Positions 48,228-58,639 of a DNA stretch of 64,000 nucleotides are shown piece by piece (the first letter of the stretch is position 1; every line of letters starts with the position of its first letter). The position numbers were made by a program, and so were the translations under genes. The notes beneath the pieces are model-generated. The model searched no databases and was not told the origin of the DNA. It was given only the letters and a program-made list of their open reading frames with translations. Source of the stretch: Actinomycetota bacterium (GTDB lineage Bacteria; Actinomycetota; Humimicrobiia; Humimicrobiales; Humimicrobiaceae); NCBI GenBank assembly GCA_028717265.1, contig JAQUOE010000004.1:1-64000 (forward strand), written 5' to 3'.

Positions 48228-49850
48228 ATGAGAAATAAGAAAGTTCACATAACTATTATTATAATCTTTATAATAATAATCGGTGTAAGTTTTTATTATA
48301 TATTTAAGGATTCAATTGCTAATTCTATAAATCTGGGTCTCGACCTTAAGGGCGGAACCCAGATAATCTTAATGCCCATTAAAAAAGGCACTGAAGAAAT
48401 AACTTCCGGAGATCTGGATGAAATTATAAAGATTATCGGGGATAGAATAAATAAACTGGGTGTTTCTGAACCTCTTATTACTAAAGACTCAACTGATAAT
48501 ATTATAGTTCAACTTCCAGGCGTAAAAGACCCTGAAAGAGCAAAAGAATTAATAGGAAAGACAGCACAGCTTGAATTCAGGCTGGTTACAGGAACCTTTA
48601 TTACCATAAAAGATCAAAACTGGGATCTCGTAAAATTTGATCCGGAAGAAGGGGAACTGATAATAGATCCTACTGCTGAAGAGATCCTGTTGGTTGATGA
48701 TATAAATAGTCTTATCAATAAATATCCTTATACGATAGTTGGCAAACTGCTTGATGATCCTGAAAGCGGAGAAAAATTACTTATTGAATACAACGGAGAA
48801 GACAGCCAGGAGGAGGATGCAGATACAGAAGGTGATACCGGCATTATAGATACGGAAAAAATCATAGGAAAGATAATATATGATTCAGAAACCGGGGAAC
48901 TTCTTCTGACAGATTATAATGACGGCAGTGAAATCGGAGAAATACTGGTTGATTCCAGAACAAGTGCCGCAACATTAGTAGGACCTGTTCTTCTTAAAGG
49001 AAATAACCTGGCAAGGGCAGCAGCCGGATATGACAGTAGCGGTAAAATAAGAGTTGCTTTAAGTGTTAAAGATGAGGCAGTAGGGATATTCGAAGAAATC
49101 ACTACGGAAAATATTGGCAAACCGCTTGCGATAGTACTGGATGAAGAAATTAAAAGTGCTCCATATTTAAGAGTTCCTATAACTAATGGAGAGGCAGAGA
49201 TTACAGGTATCGATGACCTGGAGGAAGCAAAAAACATCGAGATTGTCCTTCAGTTCGGAGCATTTCCCGTAGATTTAAAAATAGAGGAAAGCAGCACGGT
49301 GGGTCCTACCCTGGGAATGGATTCTTTGAATAGAGGTCTGTATGCTGGGATAATTGGCTTTGTTTTAATCATTATATTTATGTTCTTTTTTTATAAGGGC
49401 CTTGGATTATACTCTGCTATGGGTCTGATAATCTATGTTGTATTATTCTGGGGTATAATATCGGCCATGGGTGCTGCTCTGACACTTCCGGGGATAGCGG
49501 GACTCATATTGACAATAGGTATGGCCGTGGATGCCAATGTCATCATTTTTGCCAGAATAAGGGAAGAAGCGCTTAAAAATAAGTCCACAAGAGTCGCAAT
49601 CGGATATGGTTTTAAAAATGCACTGAGAACTATAATCGATTCCAATATAACTACTTTGATTACTGCATTAGCGCTATATAGATTTGGTACGGGTCCGATA
49701 AGGGGCTTTGCTGTTACATTGAGCCTTGGAGTGGTCATAAGTATGGTAGTAAGTCTCTTATTTACAAGATCTTTCATGTTCCTTATGTCAGGATTTCCCA
49801 GATTCGCAACACCGGGATTTTTAGGAATTAAAAGAGAAAGCAGTGAATAG
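48228..49850 (+). CDS. secD: Protein translocase subunit SecD
   Basis: NLGLDLKGGTQIILMP, QLPGVKDPERAKELIGKTAQLEFR, AVDANVIIFARIREE. Confidence 0.96.
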   Translation: MRNKKVHITIIIIFIIIIGVSFYYIFKDSIANSINLGLDLKGGTQIILMPIKKGTEEITSGDLDEIIKIIGDRINKLGVSEPLITKDSTDNIIVQLPGVKDPERAKELIGKTAQLEFRLVTGTFITIKDQNWDLVKFDPEEGELIIDPTAEEILLVDDINSLINKYPYTIVGKLLDDPESGEKLLIEYNGEDSQEEDADTEGDTGIIDTEKIIGKIIYDSETGELLLTDYNDGSEIGEILVDSRTSAATLVGPVLLKGNNLARAAAGYDSSGKIRVALSVKDEAVGIFEEITTENIGKPLAIVLDEEIKSAPYLRVPITNGEAEITGIDDLEEAKNIEIVLQFGAFPVDLKIEESSTVGPTLGMDSLNRGLYAGIIGFVLIIIFMFFFYKGLGLYSAMGLIIYVVLFWGIISAMGAALTLPGIAGLILTIGMAVDANVIIFARIREEALKNKSTRVAIGYGFKNALRTIIDSNITTLITALALYRFGTGPIRGFAVTLSLGVVISMVVSLLFTRSFMFLMSGFPRFATPGFLGIKRESSE

Positions 49851-49852
49851 TA

Positions 49853-50755
49853 TTGAAGTTTAGAAATTTTTATTTTGACTTTGTTGGTAAAAGAAAAATA
49901 TGGTTCATAATTTCTCTGGTTGTAATACTTGCAGGTCTAGCAGGTTTTCTTATCAGAGGAGCGAGTTTAAATCTGGGAATTGATTTTCTCGGCGGATCGC
50001 TTATCGAAGTTGAATTTTCAAGAGACACAAATACTTCTGAGATCCGAAATGTGATCAGCGAAGTCGGACTGGAAAACGCAATAATACAACAAAACGAATT
50101 CCAGTTGGGCGAATCAAACAGATTTATTATCAGAACCACACCCATAAATTCAGAAACCAAAGAAAGAATGATTAATCTGCTGGATGAAGAAATAGGTCTG
50201 ACAGGATCACCGCTTCAGGATAGGATGGTGGATCCCGGATTCAGCAAACAGATAACAAAATATGCCCTGATAGCCATTGGCATAAGTATAATCGGAATCT
50301 TGGTCTACGTATGGATAAGATTCGAGTTCAGATTAGGAGCTGCGGCAATTCTGGCTCTGATCCACGATGTGCTTGTGACTATCGGAATATATGCCATCTT
50401 AAACCGTGAGGTTAATACTTCGACAATAGCTGCCATACTGACCATTATCGGATATTCGATAAACGATACCATAGTCGTATTCGATAGAATAAGAGAAAAT
50501 ACCCCTCTGAGCGGCAAATTTGGTTACAGTAAAATCATAAATGATTCCATAAATACTACCTTGACAAGATCGCTGAATACTGCCCTTACCACATTGATTC
50601 CAATCCTTTTACTTCTTATTCTGGGAACCAGCGCGTTAAGAGATTTTGCAATGGCACTTTCAATCGGAATAATAGCGGGGACATATTCTTCCATATGTAT
50701 TGCCAGTCCTATTCTAATAGTATGGAACAATAGGTTTCCAAGATATAAGAAATAA
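49853..50755 (+). CDS. secF: Protein translocase subunit SecF
   Basis: LNLGIDFLGGSLIEVEF, GYSINDTIVVFDRIREN, LNTALTTLIPILLLLILG. Confidence 0.96.
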   Translation: MKFRNFYFDFVGKRKIWFIISLVVILAGLAGFLIRGASLNLGIDFLGGSLIEVEFSRDTNTSEIRNVISEVGLENAIIQQNEFQLGESNRFIIRTTPINSETKERMINLLDEEIGLTGSPLQDRMVDPGFSKQITKYALIAIGISIIGILVYVWIRFEFRLGAAAILALIHDVLVTIGIYAILNREVNTSTIAAILTIIGYSINDTIVVFDRIRENTPLSGKFGYSKIINDSINTTLTRSLNTALTTLIPILLLLILGTSALRDFAMALSIGIIAGTYSSICIASPILIVWNNRFPRYKK

Positions 50756-50757
50756 CA

Positions 50758-52488
50758 ATGACAAGTTTTCCTGCTAAGTGGCAGGGCAGAAAGATCGGAA
50801 AAACAAATAAAAAACTATCAAATAAACTTAAGTTCAGCCAGTTCCTGATCGATATTCTTGCCGGAAGAAATATATCAAGTGAAGTAGAAGTAATGTCTTT
50901 TCTTAATCCGACCCTTAAAAATCTGCATGATTGCATGATGCTTCCGGGAATAGAAAAAGGCATTAAAAGAATAAAGGAAGCAATCGCAAGTAATGAGAAT
51001 ATTTTAATTTTTGGGGATTATGATGCAGATGGGATAATAAGTTCTGTGATCTTATATAAATTCTTAAGGGAACTGGGACTAAACACCGAAGTTTATATTC
51101 CGGATAGGTTCAATGAAGGCTATGATCTAAATCTTGATTTTTTTAAGAAGATATTTTCTCAGAGTAAGTATAATCTGATGATATGTGTGGATTGCGGAAC
51201 AAATAGCCTGGAAGTTCAAAAATTCATCCGTGGTAAAAGAGAATTGGATGTAATAATCTGTGATCATCACATTCAATCCGTTGATTTAGATGTAAGACAG
51301 GAAAATTATATTATAATAAATCCCAGAATTAAATGTTCAAACTATCCTTTCAAACATTTAAGCGGAGCAGGTGTTACTTTAAAATTTATTATAGGTATCC
51401 TGAGAGGGCTGGAAGACGCCCGCAAGAAAAAATTCAGCAGAGATTATCTGACAACCCTGCTTGATCTTGTTGCAATATCAACTATTGCGGATCTTATGCC
51501 TCTGGTTGATGAAAACAGGATAATAGTCAAAAAAGGACTGGAATTACTTAAAAGAACAATAAATCCGGGACTAAAAAAGATGATCAATGCTGTTGTAAAG
51601 GATAAAGAGTGCATAGATGAATATGATATAGGATATATTATAGCTCCGAGACTTAATGCAGCCGGCAGGATTAAAAATGCCAGGAGCAGTTTCGATTTAT
51701 TGACCGCCGGGGGCAAGGTCCTGGATGAATTACTTAATGATTTAAACTCATTTAATGAAGAAAGGCAGAATATACAAAAAAAAATATTCGACGAAATAAT
51801 AAAGAGTAATGATTTCGATGAGATCATAAAGGAAAAGAGAATATTCATAGAAAAATCAAAAGAATGGAACGAAGGAGTGCTCGGAATAGTAGCTTCGGAT
51901 ATCGTAAAAAAATTCAATATCCCAGCCATACTGTTCAGGGAATCGGAAGGCAAACTCAAAGGTTCCGGAAGAAGTACGGATAAATTCGATTTATACGGAA
52001 ACCTCTTATCCTGCAGCGGTCTGTTTGATAATTTCGGTGGGCACCGAACCGCATGCGGTATAAGCATGGATATTTTGAGCTTCGAAACTTTTTATAATAA
52101 TATGATAGAAATTGCATTAAAAAAAATTGAAATCCGCGATATTGAAAAAAAGTCTTTCTATGACCTCGAACTGGATTTCAAAGATATAAATGACGAATTA
52201 TTGAAGGAAATAGATTTGCTTAAACCCTATGGAATAAGCAACCCTCAACCCACTTTCGTAACCGGAGATTGTGAAATAGTGAGCTTTTGCTATTTAAGTG
52301 AAGAAAAACATGTAAAGTTTAAACTCAGGAGTGCCGGAACAGAAGTAGCTGCCATAATGTTCAAAATAGACAAAAATGTAAAAGAGAAGATAAAAGCAGG
52401 AAAAAAGATCAATATTTTATATAAAATCGAGGAGAATATATGGGGTTATCGTAAAGAGATACAACTGGTCATACAGGACTTATTTTAG
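50758..52488 (+). CDS. recJ: Single-stranded-DNA-specific exonuclease RecJ
   Basis: FGDYDADGIISSVILY, CVDCGTNS, VIICDHHI, GHRTACGISM. Confidence 0.95.
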   Translation: MTSFPAKWQGRKIGKTNKKLSNKLKFSQFLIDILAGRNISSEVEVMSFLNPTLKNLHDCMMLPGIEKGIKRIKEAIASNENILIFGDYDADGIISSVILYKFLRELGLNTEVYIPDRFNEGYDLNLDFFKKIFSQSKYNLMICVDCGTNSLEVQKFIRGKRELDVIICDHHIQSVDLDVRQENYIIINPRIKCSNYPFKHLSGAGVTLKFIIGILRGLEDARKKKFSRDYLTTLLDLVAISTIADLMPLVDENRIIVKKGLELLKRTINPGLKKMINAVVKDKECIDEYDIGYIIAPRLNAAGRIKNARSSFDLLTAGGKVLDELLNDLNSFNEERQNIQKKIFDEIIKSNDFDEIIKEKRIFIEKSKEWNEGVLGIVASDIVKKFNIPAILFRESEGKLKGSGRSTDKFDLYGNLLSCSGLFDNFGGHRTACGISMDILSFETFYNNMIEIALKKIEIRDIEKKSFYDLELDFKDINDELLKEIDLLKPYGISNPQPTFVTGDCEIVSFCYLSEEKHVKFKLRSAGTEVAAIMFKIDKNVKEKIKAGKKINILYKIEENIWGYRKEIQLVIQDLF

Positions 52489-52542
52489 AGAAGTTGAAAA
52501 TGTTCTATAATGGTATTGATTTTTTATTAAGAGTGAAAAAAG

Positions 52543-54744
52543 ATGAATCTGGAACTGAACAAAAAAATAAACACGGATCTTATATACAGCAAGCTAATAA
52601 AAAAAATAAAATCATATAATCCGGATGTAGATGAGCAGCTTGTAGAAAAAGCCTACGAGACTTCGAAAAAATACCATCAAAATCAATACAGAAAATCAGG
52701 GGGACCATTTATTGTCCACCCTCTGGAAGTAGCGGGAATTCTGGCGGGCCTTGAGCTGGATCAGGTATCCATAGTATCGGCCATTTTACATGATGTAATA
52801 GAGGATACGGACTATAGCCTGGAAGCAGCTAAAAAAGATTTCGGACCAAATATTGCAAATATCATAGACGGCGTTACGAAATTGGACAAAATAGTTTTTA
52901 CCAGCAAAGAAGAGCAGCAGGTAAACAACATAAGAAAAATGATAATCGCAATGTCAGAAGATGTGAGGATAATACTGGTAAAACTTGGCGACAGACTTCA
53001 TAATATGCGGACCTTATTTCCACTGGATGAAGAGAAAAGACGTATTATTTCAACTGAAACTCTCGAAGTTTATGCACCTATTGCACACAGGCTGGGGATT
53101 TATCAGATAAAATCAGAATTGGAAGATTTAAGTTTCAAATATCTTTACCCCAAAGAGTACGAGAAAATAAAAAATATGATTGACGAGAAACTTGAAGAAA
53201 GGAAATCTTTAATTGATGAAGCAGTAAAAATAATAAGCAAGAAATTGAAAGAAGTAAAAATTTCCGCTGATATCAGCGGCAGGATTAAAACTTATTATAG
53301 TGTTTATAATAAAATCATCAAACAAAACAGAAAATTTGAGGATATTTATGACATAATTGCAATAAGGATAATAGTAAATGATGTAAAAAGCTGTTATGCG
53401 GTCCTCGGGATAATACATTCTTTATGGAAGCCCGTACCGGGAAGGTTCAGGGATTTCATAGCAAATCCCAAATTCAATATGTATCAATCTCTCCATACCA
53501 CGGTTATCGGGGTAAAAGGTAAGCCAGTTGAAATACAGATAAGGACATATGAAATGCATAAATTTGCAGAGTATGGTATTGCTGCACATTACAAATATAA
53601 AGAAGGCGGCTTTAAAAAACTCAGCGAATTCGATAAAAGAGTTGCATGGATAAGACAGATACTTGACTGGCAGAAAGAGCTAAAGGATCCGCAGGAATAT
53701 ATGGAATCATTGAAGCTGGACCTGTTCGAGGAAGAAGTATTTGTATTTACTCCAAAAGGTAAAGTTTTAAATCTGCCCAGAGGAGCCACAACTATTGATT
53801 TTGCCTATCAAATACATACGGATGTGGGCCATAATATAATAGGTTCAAAAATAAACGGTATCATGGCTCCCATAGAGACAGTACTGGAAAATGGCGATAT
53901 TGTAGAAATAATAGTATCTAAAACCAATAAAGGTCCAAGCAGGGATTGGCTTAACGTAGTTAAAACTTCAAGTGCGCGCAATAAGATCAAACAATGGTTC
54001 AGCAAAGAGCAGCGGCAGGAAACGTATAACGTAGGCAGAGATATAATGTTAAAAGTACTGAGGAAAAACGGTCTTTCTTTTAAAAGCGTACCTGCGGAAA
54101 TATTTGATGAAGTGACAAAAGATATGAATCTGGGAAAAGTGGATGCTCTTTTCAGAAATATCGGGTCCCATAAGATATCTGCACATCAGGTCTTTACAAA
54201 AATAATAAAAAAATTAAGCCAGCAAGAATCTGCAAAAGAGCTGACCATTGAGGATATACACAGAAAAGAAATCGAGAAAAAAGAAAGCAGCGGTATTAAA
54301 GTAAAAGGCATGGAAGATGTACTGGTGACTATTGCAAGGTGCTGTAATCCGGTTCCGGGAGATAATATAGTAGGTTATATCACGAGAGGTAAAGGGATAT
54401 CCGTTCACAGGATCGATTGCAACAACGTTAATGCTTCAATGAGTTCCGAAAAACAAAGATTTATAGATGTTGAATGGGATAAAAGAGCTCCTTATAAATT
54501 TAATACCGAAATACAAATAGATGCTCTGGACAGGACAAAATTGCTGAGGGATATTACGAATATAATAAGCGAATATGATCTGAATATAGTGAGCGCAAAC
54601 TCTCTAAGAACAGATAAAAGCGGTTATATTAAATTCAGATTCCTGATAGAGATTAGCAATAAATATATTCTGAAAGATGTCATAAACAATATAAAGCAAA
54701 TAGACTCGGTTTATGATGCTTACAGAATATTACCCAGAAAGTAA
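52543..54744 (+). CDS. Bifunctional (p)ppGpp synthetase/hydrolase RelA/SpoT family
   Basis: HD HPLEVAGILAGLELDQVSIVSAILHDVIEDT, synthetase IIVNDVKSCYAVLGIIHSLWKPVPGRFRDFIANPKFNMYQSLHTTV, TGS and ACT domains. Confidence 0.96.
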   Translation: MNLELNKKINTDLIYSKLIKKIKSYNPDVDEQLVEKAYETSKKYHQNQYRKSGGPFIVHPLEVAGILAGLELDQVSIVSAILHDVIEDTDYSLEAAKKDFGPNIANIIDGVTKLDKIVFTSKEEQQVNNIRKMIIAMSEDVRIILVKLGDRLHNMRTLFPLDEEKRRIISTETLEVYAPIAHRLGIYQIKSELEDLSFKYLYPKEYEKIKNMIDEKLEERKSLIDEAVKIISKKLKEVKISADISGRIKTYYSVYNKIIKQNRKFEDIYDIIAIRIIVNDVKSCYAVLGIIHSLWKPVPGRFRDFIANPKFNMYQSLHTTVIGVKGKPVEIQIRTYEMHKFAEYGIAAHYKYKEGGFKKLSEFDKRVAWIRQILDWQKELKDPQEYMESLKLDLFEEEVFVFTPKGKVLNLPRGATTIDFAYQIHTDVGHNIIGSKINGIMAPIETVLENGDIVEIIVSKTNKGPSRDWLNVVKTSSARNKIKQWFSKEQRQETYNVGRDIMLKVLRKNGLSFKSVPAEIFDEVTKDMNLGKVDALFRNIGSHKISAHQVFTKIIKKLSQQESAKELTIEDIHRKEIEKKESSGIKVKGMEDVLVTIARCCNPVPGDNIVGYITRGKGISVHRIDCNNVNASMSSEKQRFIDVEWDKRAPYKFNTEIQIDALDRTKLLRDITNIISEYDLNIVSANSLRTDKSGYIKFRFLIEISNKYILKDVINNIKQIDSVYDAYRILPRK

Positions 54745-54750
54745 GCCAAA

Positions 54751-55386
54751 TTGAATATAAAAAGATTAGAACTGGGATTCTTTAAAGTCAATTGTTATAT
54801 ATTATCTCTGGAAAATGTGAATATAATAATAGACCCGGGTGCGGATTTTGATATTATTAAAAACAGTATTGAAGAGAATCATACAAAACCGGACTTCATA
54901 TTGAATACACACGGGCATTACGATCATATAGGTGCTGTCCGGGATATAGTTTCAAGTTATAAAATTCCGTTTTATATTCATGAATTTGAGGAACCGATCA
55001 TCACTGATCCGTATAAGAATATTTCTTCATTTTTAGGAGAAAATGAATTATCATTAAAAACTTATGATTTAATAAAAAACGGAGATTATGAATTTTTTGA
55101 CGATCTCGGCATTGATATTATAAATGTTCCGGGGCATACTCCAGGCAGTATAGTGATTAAAACAGGAAGGTCTCTTTTCACCGGTGATCTGCTGTTTAAA
55201 GGCGCTATAGGACGTACCGATTTACCGGGAGGTGATCCGGAGGAGATAAAGAGATCACTTGAAAGAATAAAGAAAATGGATAAGAGATCAATTATTTACC
55301 CGGGTCATGGCGAGGTCACCAATCTTGAATATGAATTGAAATCAAATTATTATTTAGGTAATCATTTTTTAAAGGAAGACAGTTAG
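54751..55386 (+). CDS. Metallo-beta-lactamase-fold hydrolase (glyoxalase II-like)
   Basis: THGHYDHIGA, VPGHTPGSIVI, FTGDLLFKGAIGRTDLPGGD, YPGHGEVT. Confidence 0.92.
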   Translation: MNIKRLELGFFKVNCYILSLENVNIIIDPGADFDIIKNSIEENHTKPDFILNTHGHYDHIGAVRDIVSSYKIPFYIHEFEEPIITDPYKNISSFLGENELSLKTYDLIKNGDYEFFDDLGIDIINVPGHTPGSIVIKTGRSLFTGDLLFKGAIGRTDLPGGDPEEIKRSLERIKKMDKRSIIYPGHGEVTNLEYELKSNYYLGNHFLKEDS

Positions 55387-55406
55387 AAAGAAACAGGTGA
55401 TTTATT

Positions 55407-56690
55407 TTGGATCTGAGTTCTCCCAGAGGTACAATAGATATTTATGGTGAAGATATAGATTATAGAAATTATATTATAAATACTGCGCGGGAAATTCTTG
55501 AAATATTCAATTATGCGGAGATAATAACTCCTGCGTTTGAATATACACAGGTCTTCAGCAGAAGTATCGGTGAAAATACCGATATAGTTTCAAAACAGAT
55601 GTATACCTTTCCCGATAAGAAAGGCAGGTTACTTACCCTTCGGCCCGAGGGTACAGCATCAATCGTAAGGGCAATCTTAGAGAATAAAATGTACTCCGAA
55701 AAACTTCCACTCAAGCTTTTTTACATCGGGAATATGTTCAGGTATGAAAAGCCCCAGAAAGGCAGAATGAGGGAGTTCTGGCAACTGGGAATAGAATCTA
55801 TCGGTTCTGATAATCCGATTATAGATGCAGAAGCCATCTGGATACTGAATTTATTTTTTGAAAAGCTTGGATTCAAAAAGCTGGCACTTAAGGTAAATAA
55901 TATCGGCTGCCGCAAGTGCCGCAAGAAATTTCTGGAAGAATTTAAGAAATATTTGAGACCTGAGAAAAATAAATTATGCAGTGATTGCCGTAAAAGGTTT
56001 AAAGAGAATCCCCTGAGGATTTTTGACTGCAAGAAGATCGACTGTACTGAAGTTTTAAAAGGATCACCTGATATATCCTATTACTTGTGTTCCGAATGCA
56101 AAAAAAACTTTGAAGAAGTTTTAAAATGTTTAAAAATTCTTGATATAAAGTACAGGATAGATAAAAACCTGGTAAGAGGATTTGATTATTACACAGGGAC
56201 AATATTCGAGATAATATCGGAGGACCTTGAGAGCGCACAGAATGCTCTGGGAGGTGGAGGAAGATATGATAATCTTATTAGTGATATGGGAGGTGCTGAT
56301 ATTCCGGCGACAGGATTTGCTGTGGGAATTGATAGGACGATAATACTCATGAAGCAGTTAAATATCGACCTTAAGAAATCCGATAAAAAGTCGAAAGTAT
56401 ATCTTATTGCTATGGATAAAATTTCTCAGATTTATTCTACCCTTATCCTGAAGTATCTCAGGGAAAAAGAAGTAGTATGTGACATGAATTTCAATATCAG
56501 GAGTTTGAAAAAAGAGATTACATGGGCGAGAGATAATGGTTATAATTTCATTATAATAGTCGGTGAAGATGAAATGAAAACAGGAAATCTTACGATGAAA
56601 GATATTAATAAATTCAAACAATATAAGGTTGACTGGAAAAACGATAAAGAAAAAATTATAGAAATCATAGGAGCGCAGAACATTGATTGA
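55407..56690 (+). CDS. hisS: Histidyl-tRNA synthetase
   Basis: PRGTIDIYGED, LRPEGTASIVRAI, RYEKPQKGRMREFWQLGIE, VRGFDYYTGTIFE. Confidence 0.96.
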   Translation: MDLSSPRGTIDIYGEDIDYRNYIINTAREILEIFNYAEIITPAFEYTQVFSRSIGENTDIVSKQMYTFPDKKGRLLTLRPEGTASIVRAILENKMYSEKLPLKLFYIGNMFRYEKPQKGRMREFWQLGIESIGSDNPIIDAEAIWILNLFFEKLGFKKLALKVNNIGCRKCRKKFLEEFKKYLRPEKNKLCSDCRKRFKENPLRIFDCKKIDCTEVLKGSPDISYYLCSECKKNFEEVLKCLKILDIKYRIDKNLVRGFDYYTGTIFEIISEDLESAQNALGGGGRYDNLISDMGGADIPATGFAVGIDRTIILMKQLNIDLKKSDKKSKVYLIAMDKISQIYSTLILKYLREKEVVCDMNFNIRSLKKEITWARDNGYNFIIIVGEDEMKTGNLTMKDINKFKQYKVDWKNDKEKIIEIIGAQNID

Positions 56691-58482
56691 TTCTGTTTAT
56701 AAAACCGCGATGAGGACTGATTTATGCGGAGAGATAAGTAAAGATTTAAAAGGCATGGAAGTTACACTGGCAGGCTGGGTCAACAAGAGGAGAGATCATG
56801 GTAAGTTAATCTTTTTGGATCTGAGAGATTTTTCCGGTATCGTTCAGTTGATTTTTAGTCCTGATAAATATAAAAATTCTTATGAGACAGCCAGGAATAT
56901 AAGAAGCGAATATGTCATCAGCATAAATGGGAAAGTCAGGATGAGGTCGAAAGAGACCATTAATCCTTCCATTCCAACAGGTGAAATAGAAATAGTAGTA
57001 AAAGAAATTAAAATACTGAGTATTTCCAAAACGCCTCCTTTTTTACTCGAAGACGGAAATAAAGTCGATGAAAACACGAGATTAAAATACAGATATATCG
57101 ATTTAAGAACTCCAGAAATGCAAAGAAACATCAGGTTGAGGCATGAAATAGCTGCAGCTGCAAGGGAGTATTTTAATTCTAAAGGTTTTATTGAAATAGA
57201 AACTCCTATAATGGCAAAAAGCACCCCGGAAGGTGCCAGGGACTTTCTTGTACCATCGAGATTGAATCCCGGTAAATTTTACGCTCTTCCGCAATCACCT
57301 CAACTTTTTAAACAGATCCTGATGATATCGGGATTCGATAGATGTTACCAGATTGCGAGATGTTTCAGGGATGAAGACCTTAGAGCGGATAGACAACCGG
57401 AATTTACACAAATAGATCTGGAAATGTCTTTTGTAGAGGTAGATGATGTAATAGGAATAATAGAAGGATTATTTTCTTATATTTTTAAGGAGGTATTTAA
57501 TAAAAAGATAAAGTTACCTATTAGACGAATCAAGTGGAAAGATAGTATGGAAACCTATGGTACGGACAAGCCTGATTTAAGATATGGTCTCAATATTAAA
57601 GATATTTCGAGTGTATTTGGAAAAAGTGAAATTAAAATTTTTAATGATATCCTTAAAAATAATAACGGATGTATAAAAAGTATAGTAATTGACGATTCAT
57701 CAAATCTTACCAGAAAAGAACTGGATGACCTTGTAGAGATGGCAAAAAATAATGGTGCAGGGGGGCTGGTTTGGATTAAGGTTGATGAGAATATGGATCT
57801 TCAATCGCCAATAGCAAAATATATGTCTAATAATGAAAAAAGAGATTTAATTGAAAATTTAAACTTGAAGAAAAAAAATTTAATATTAATTGTTGCCGAT
57901 AAATTTATAGTAACATGTCAGGTTCTGGGTATCATAAGGAAATACCTTGCAGAAAAATTAAAATTAATAAATCAAGACGAATTCAATTTCGTATGGGTAT
58001 GTGAATTTCCCTTATTTGAATGGAATGAAAATGAAAAAAGGATAACTTCGGTTAATCATCCCTTTACAAAACCTGATGAAAATACAGCCAGCTACCTGGG
58101 TACCGACCCCTTGAAAGTAAATTCAAAGACGTATGACATTATATTGAATGGCGTAGAATTAGGAGGTGGTTCTTTAAGAATTAATGATGCCAGTCTACAG
58201 AAAAAGATATTTAAGATACTTGGTTTAGATGAAAAAAGAATTGAAGAAAATTTCGGATTCTTTATAAAAGCGATGGAATATGGTGTTCCACCTCATGGAG
58301 GTTTAGGTATGGGATTTGATAGATTGGTAATGCTTTTAGGCAAATTGAACAATATCAGAGAAGTAATAGCTTTTCCAAAAACACAATCAGCCGTGTGTAT
58401 GCTTACTGGTTCACCTTCAAATGTAACTGAAGAACAGTTAAAAGAAGTCTCCATTAAAATAGTCGAAGAAGAAAGTAAATAA
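56683..58482 (+). CDS. aspS: Aspartyl-tRNA synthetase
   Basis: LAGWVNKRRDHGKLIFLDLRD, ARDFLVPSRLNPGKFYALPQSPQLFKQ, FRDEDLRADRQPEFTQIDLEMSF, GMGFDRLVMLL. Confidence 0.97.
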   Translation: MIDSVYKTAMRTDLCGEISKDLKGMEVTLAGWVNKRRDHGKLIFLDLRDFSGIVQLIFSPDKYKNSYETARNIRSEYVISINGKVRMRSKETINPSIPTGEIEIVVKEIKILSISKTPPFLLEDGNKVDENTRLKYRYIDLRTPEMQRNIRLRHEIAAAAREYFNSKGFIEIETPIMAKSTPEGARDFLVPSRLNPGKFYALPQSPQLFKQILMISGFDRCYQIARCFRDEDLRADRQPEFTQIDLEMSFVEVDDVIGIIEGLFSYIFKEVFNKKIKLPIRRIKWKDSMETYGTDKPDLRYGLNIKDISSVFGKSEIKIFNDILKNNNGCIKSIVIDDSSNLTRKELDDLVEMAKNNGAGGLVWIKVDENMDLQSPIAKYMSNNEKRDLIENLNLKKKNLILIVADKFIVTCQVLGIIRKYLAEKLKLINQDEFNFVWVCEFPLFEWNENEKRITSVNHPFTKPDENTASYLGTDPLKVNSKTYDIILNGVELGGGSLRINDASLQKKIFKILGLDEKRIEENFGFFIKAMEYGVPPHGGLGMGFDRLVMLLGKLNNIREVIAFPKTQSAVCMLTGSPSNVTEEQLKEVSIKIVEEESK

Positions 58483-58540
58483 TAATTTTAGGCAGTCAAT
58501 ATTAAATATTCTATCCACAGGAAAGCCTGCTTTTAATTTT

Positions 58541-58635
58541 TACCGATAGTGAGTTTACCGAATACCGGCTAAAATCTGGTAAAATCCAGCTTTATTGAAT
58601 AAACTATTCAATTATGATAACATCACTATCGGGTA
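58541..58635 (+). ncRNA. Structured intergenic element with a long closing stem (RNA leader/attenuator or part of the downstream RNA)
   Basis: TACCGATAGTGA (58541-58552) pairs with TCACTATCGGGTA (58623-58635), 10 contiguous bp plus 2 past a bulge; internal hairpins CTGG/CCAG (58576-58589) and ATTGAATA-AAC-TATTCAAT (58594-58612). Confidence 0.35.
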
Positions 58636-58639
58636 CTCT

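Noticed and set aside
51444-52067. 207-aa ORF antisense to recJ
   Set aside because: Ser/Leu-rich shadow ORF opposite conserved recJ.
55890-56110. Cys-rich insertion in HisS
   Set aside because: Cys-containing insertions of this type (GCRKCR..LCSDCRKR..NPLRIFDCK) occur in many bacterial HisRS proteins.
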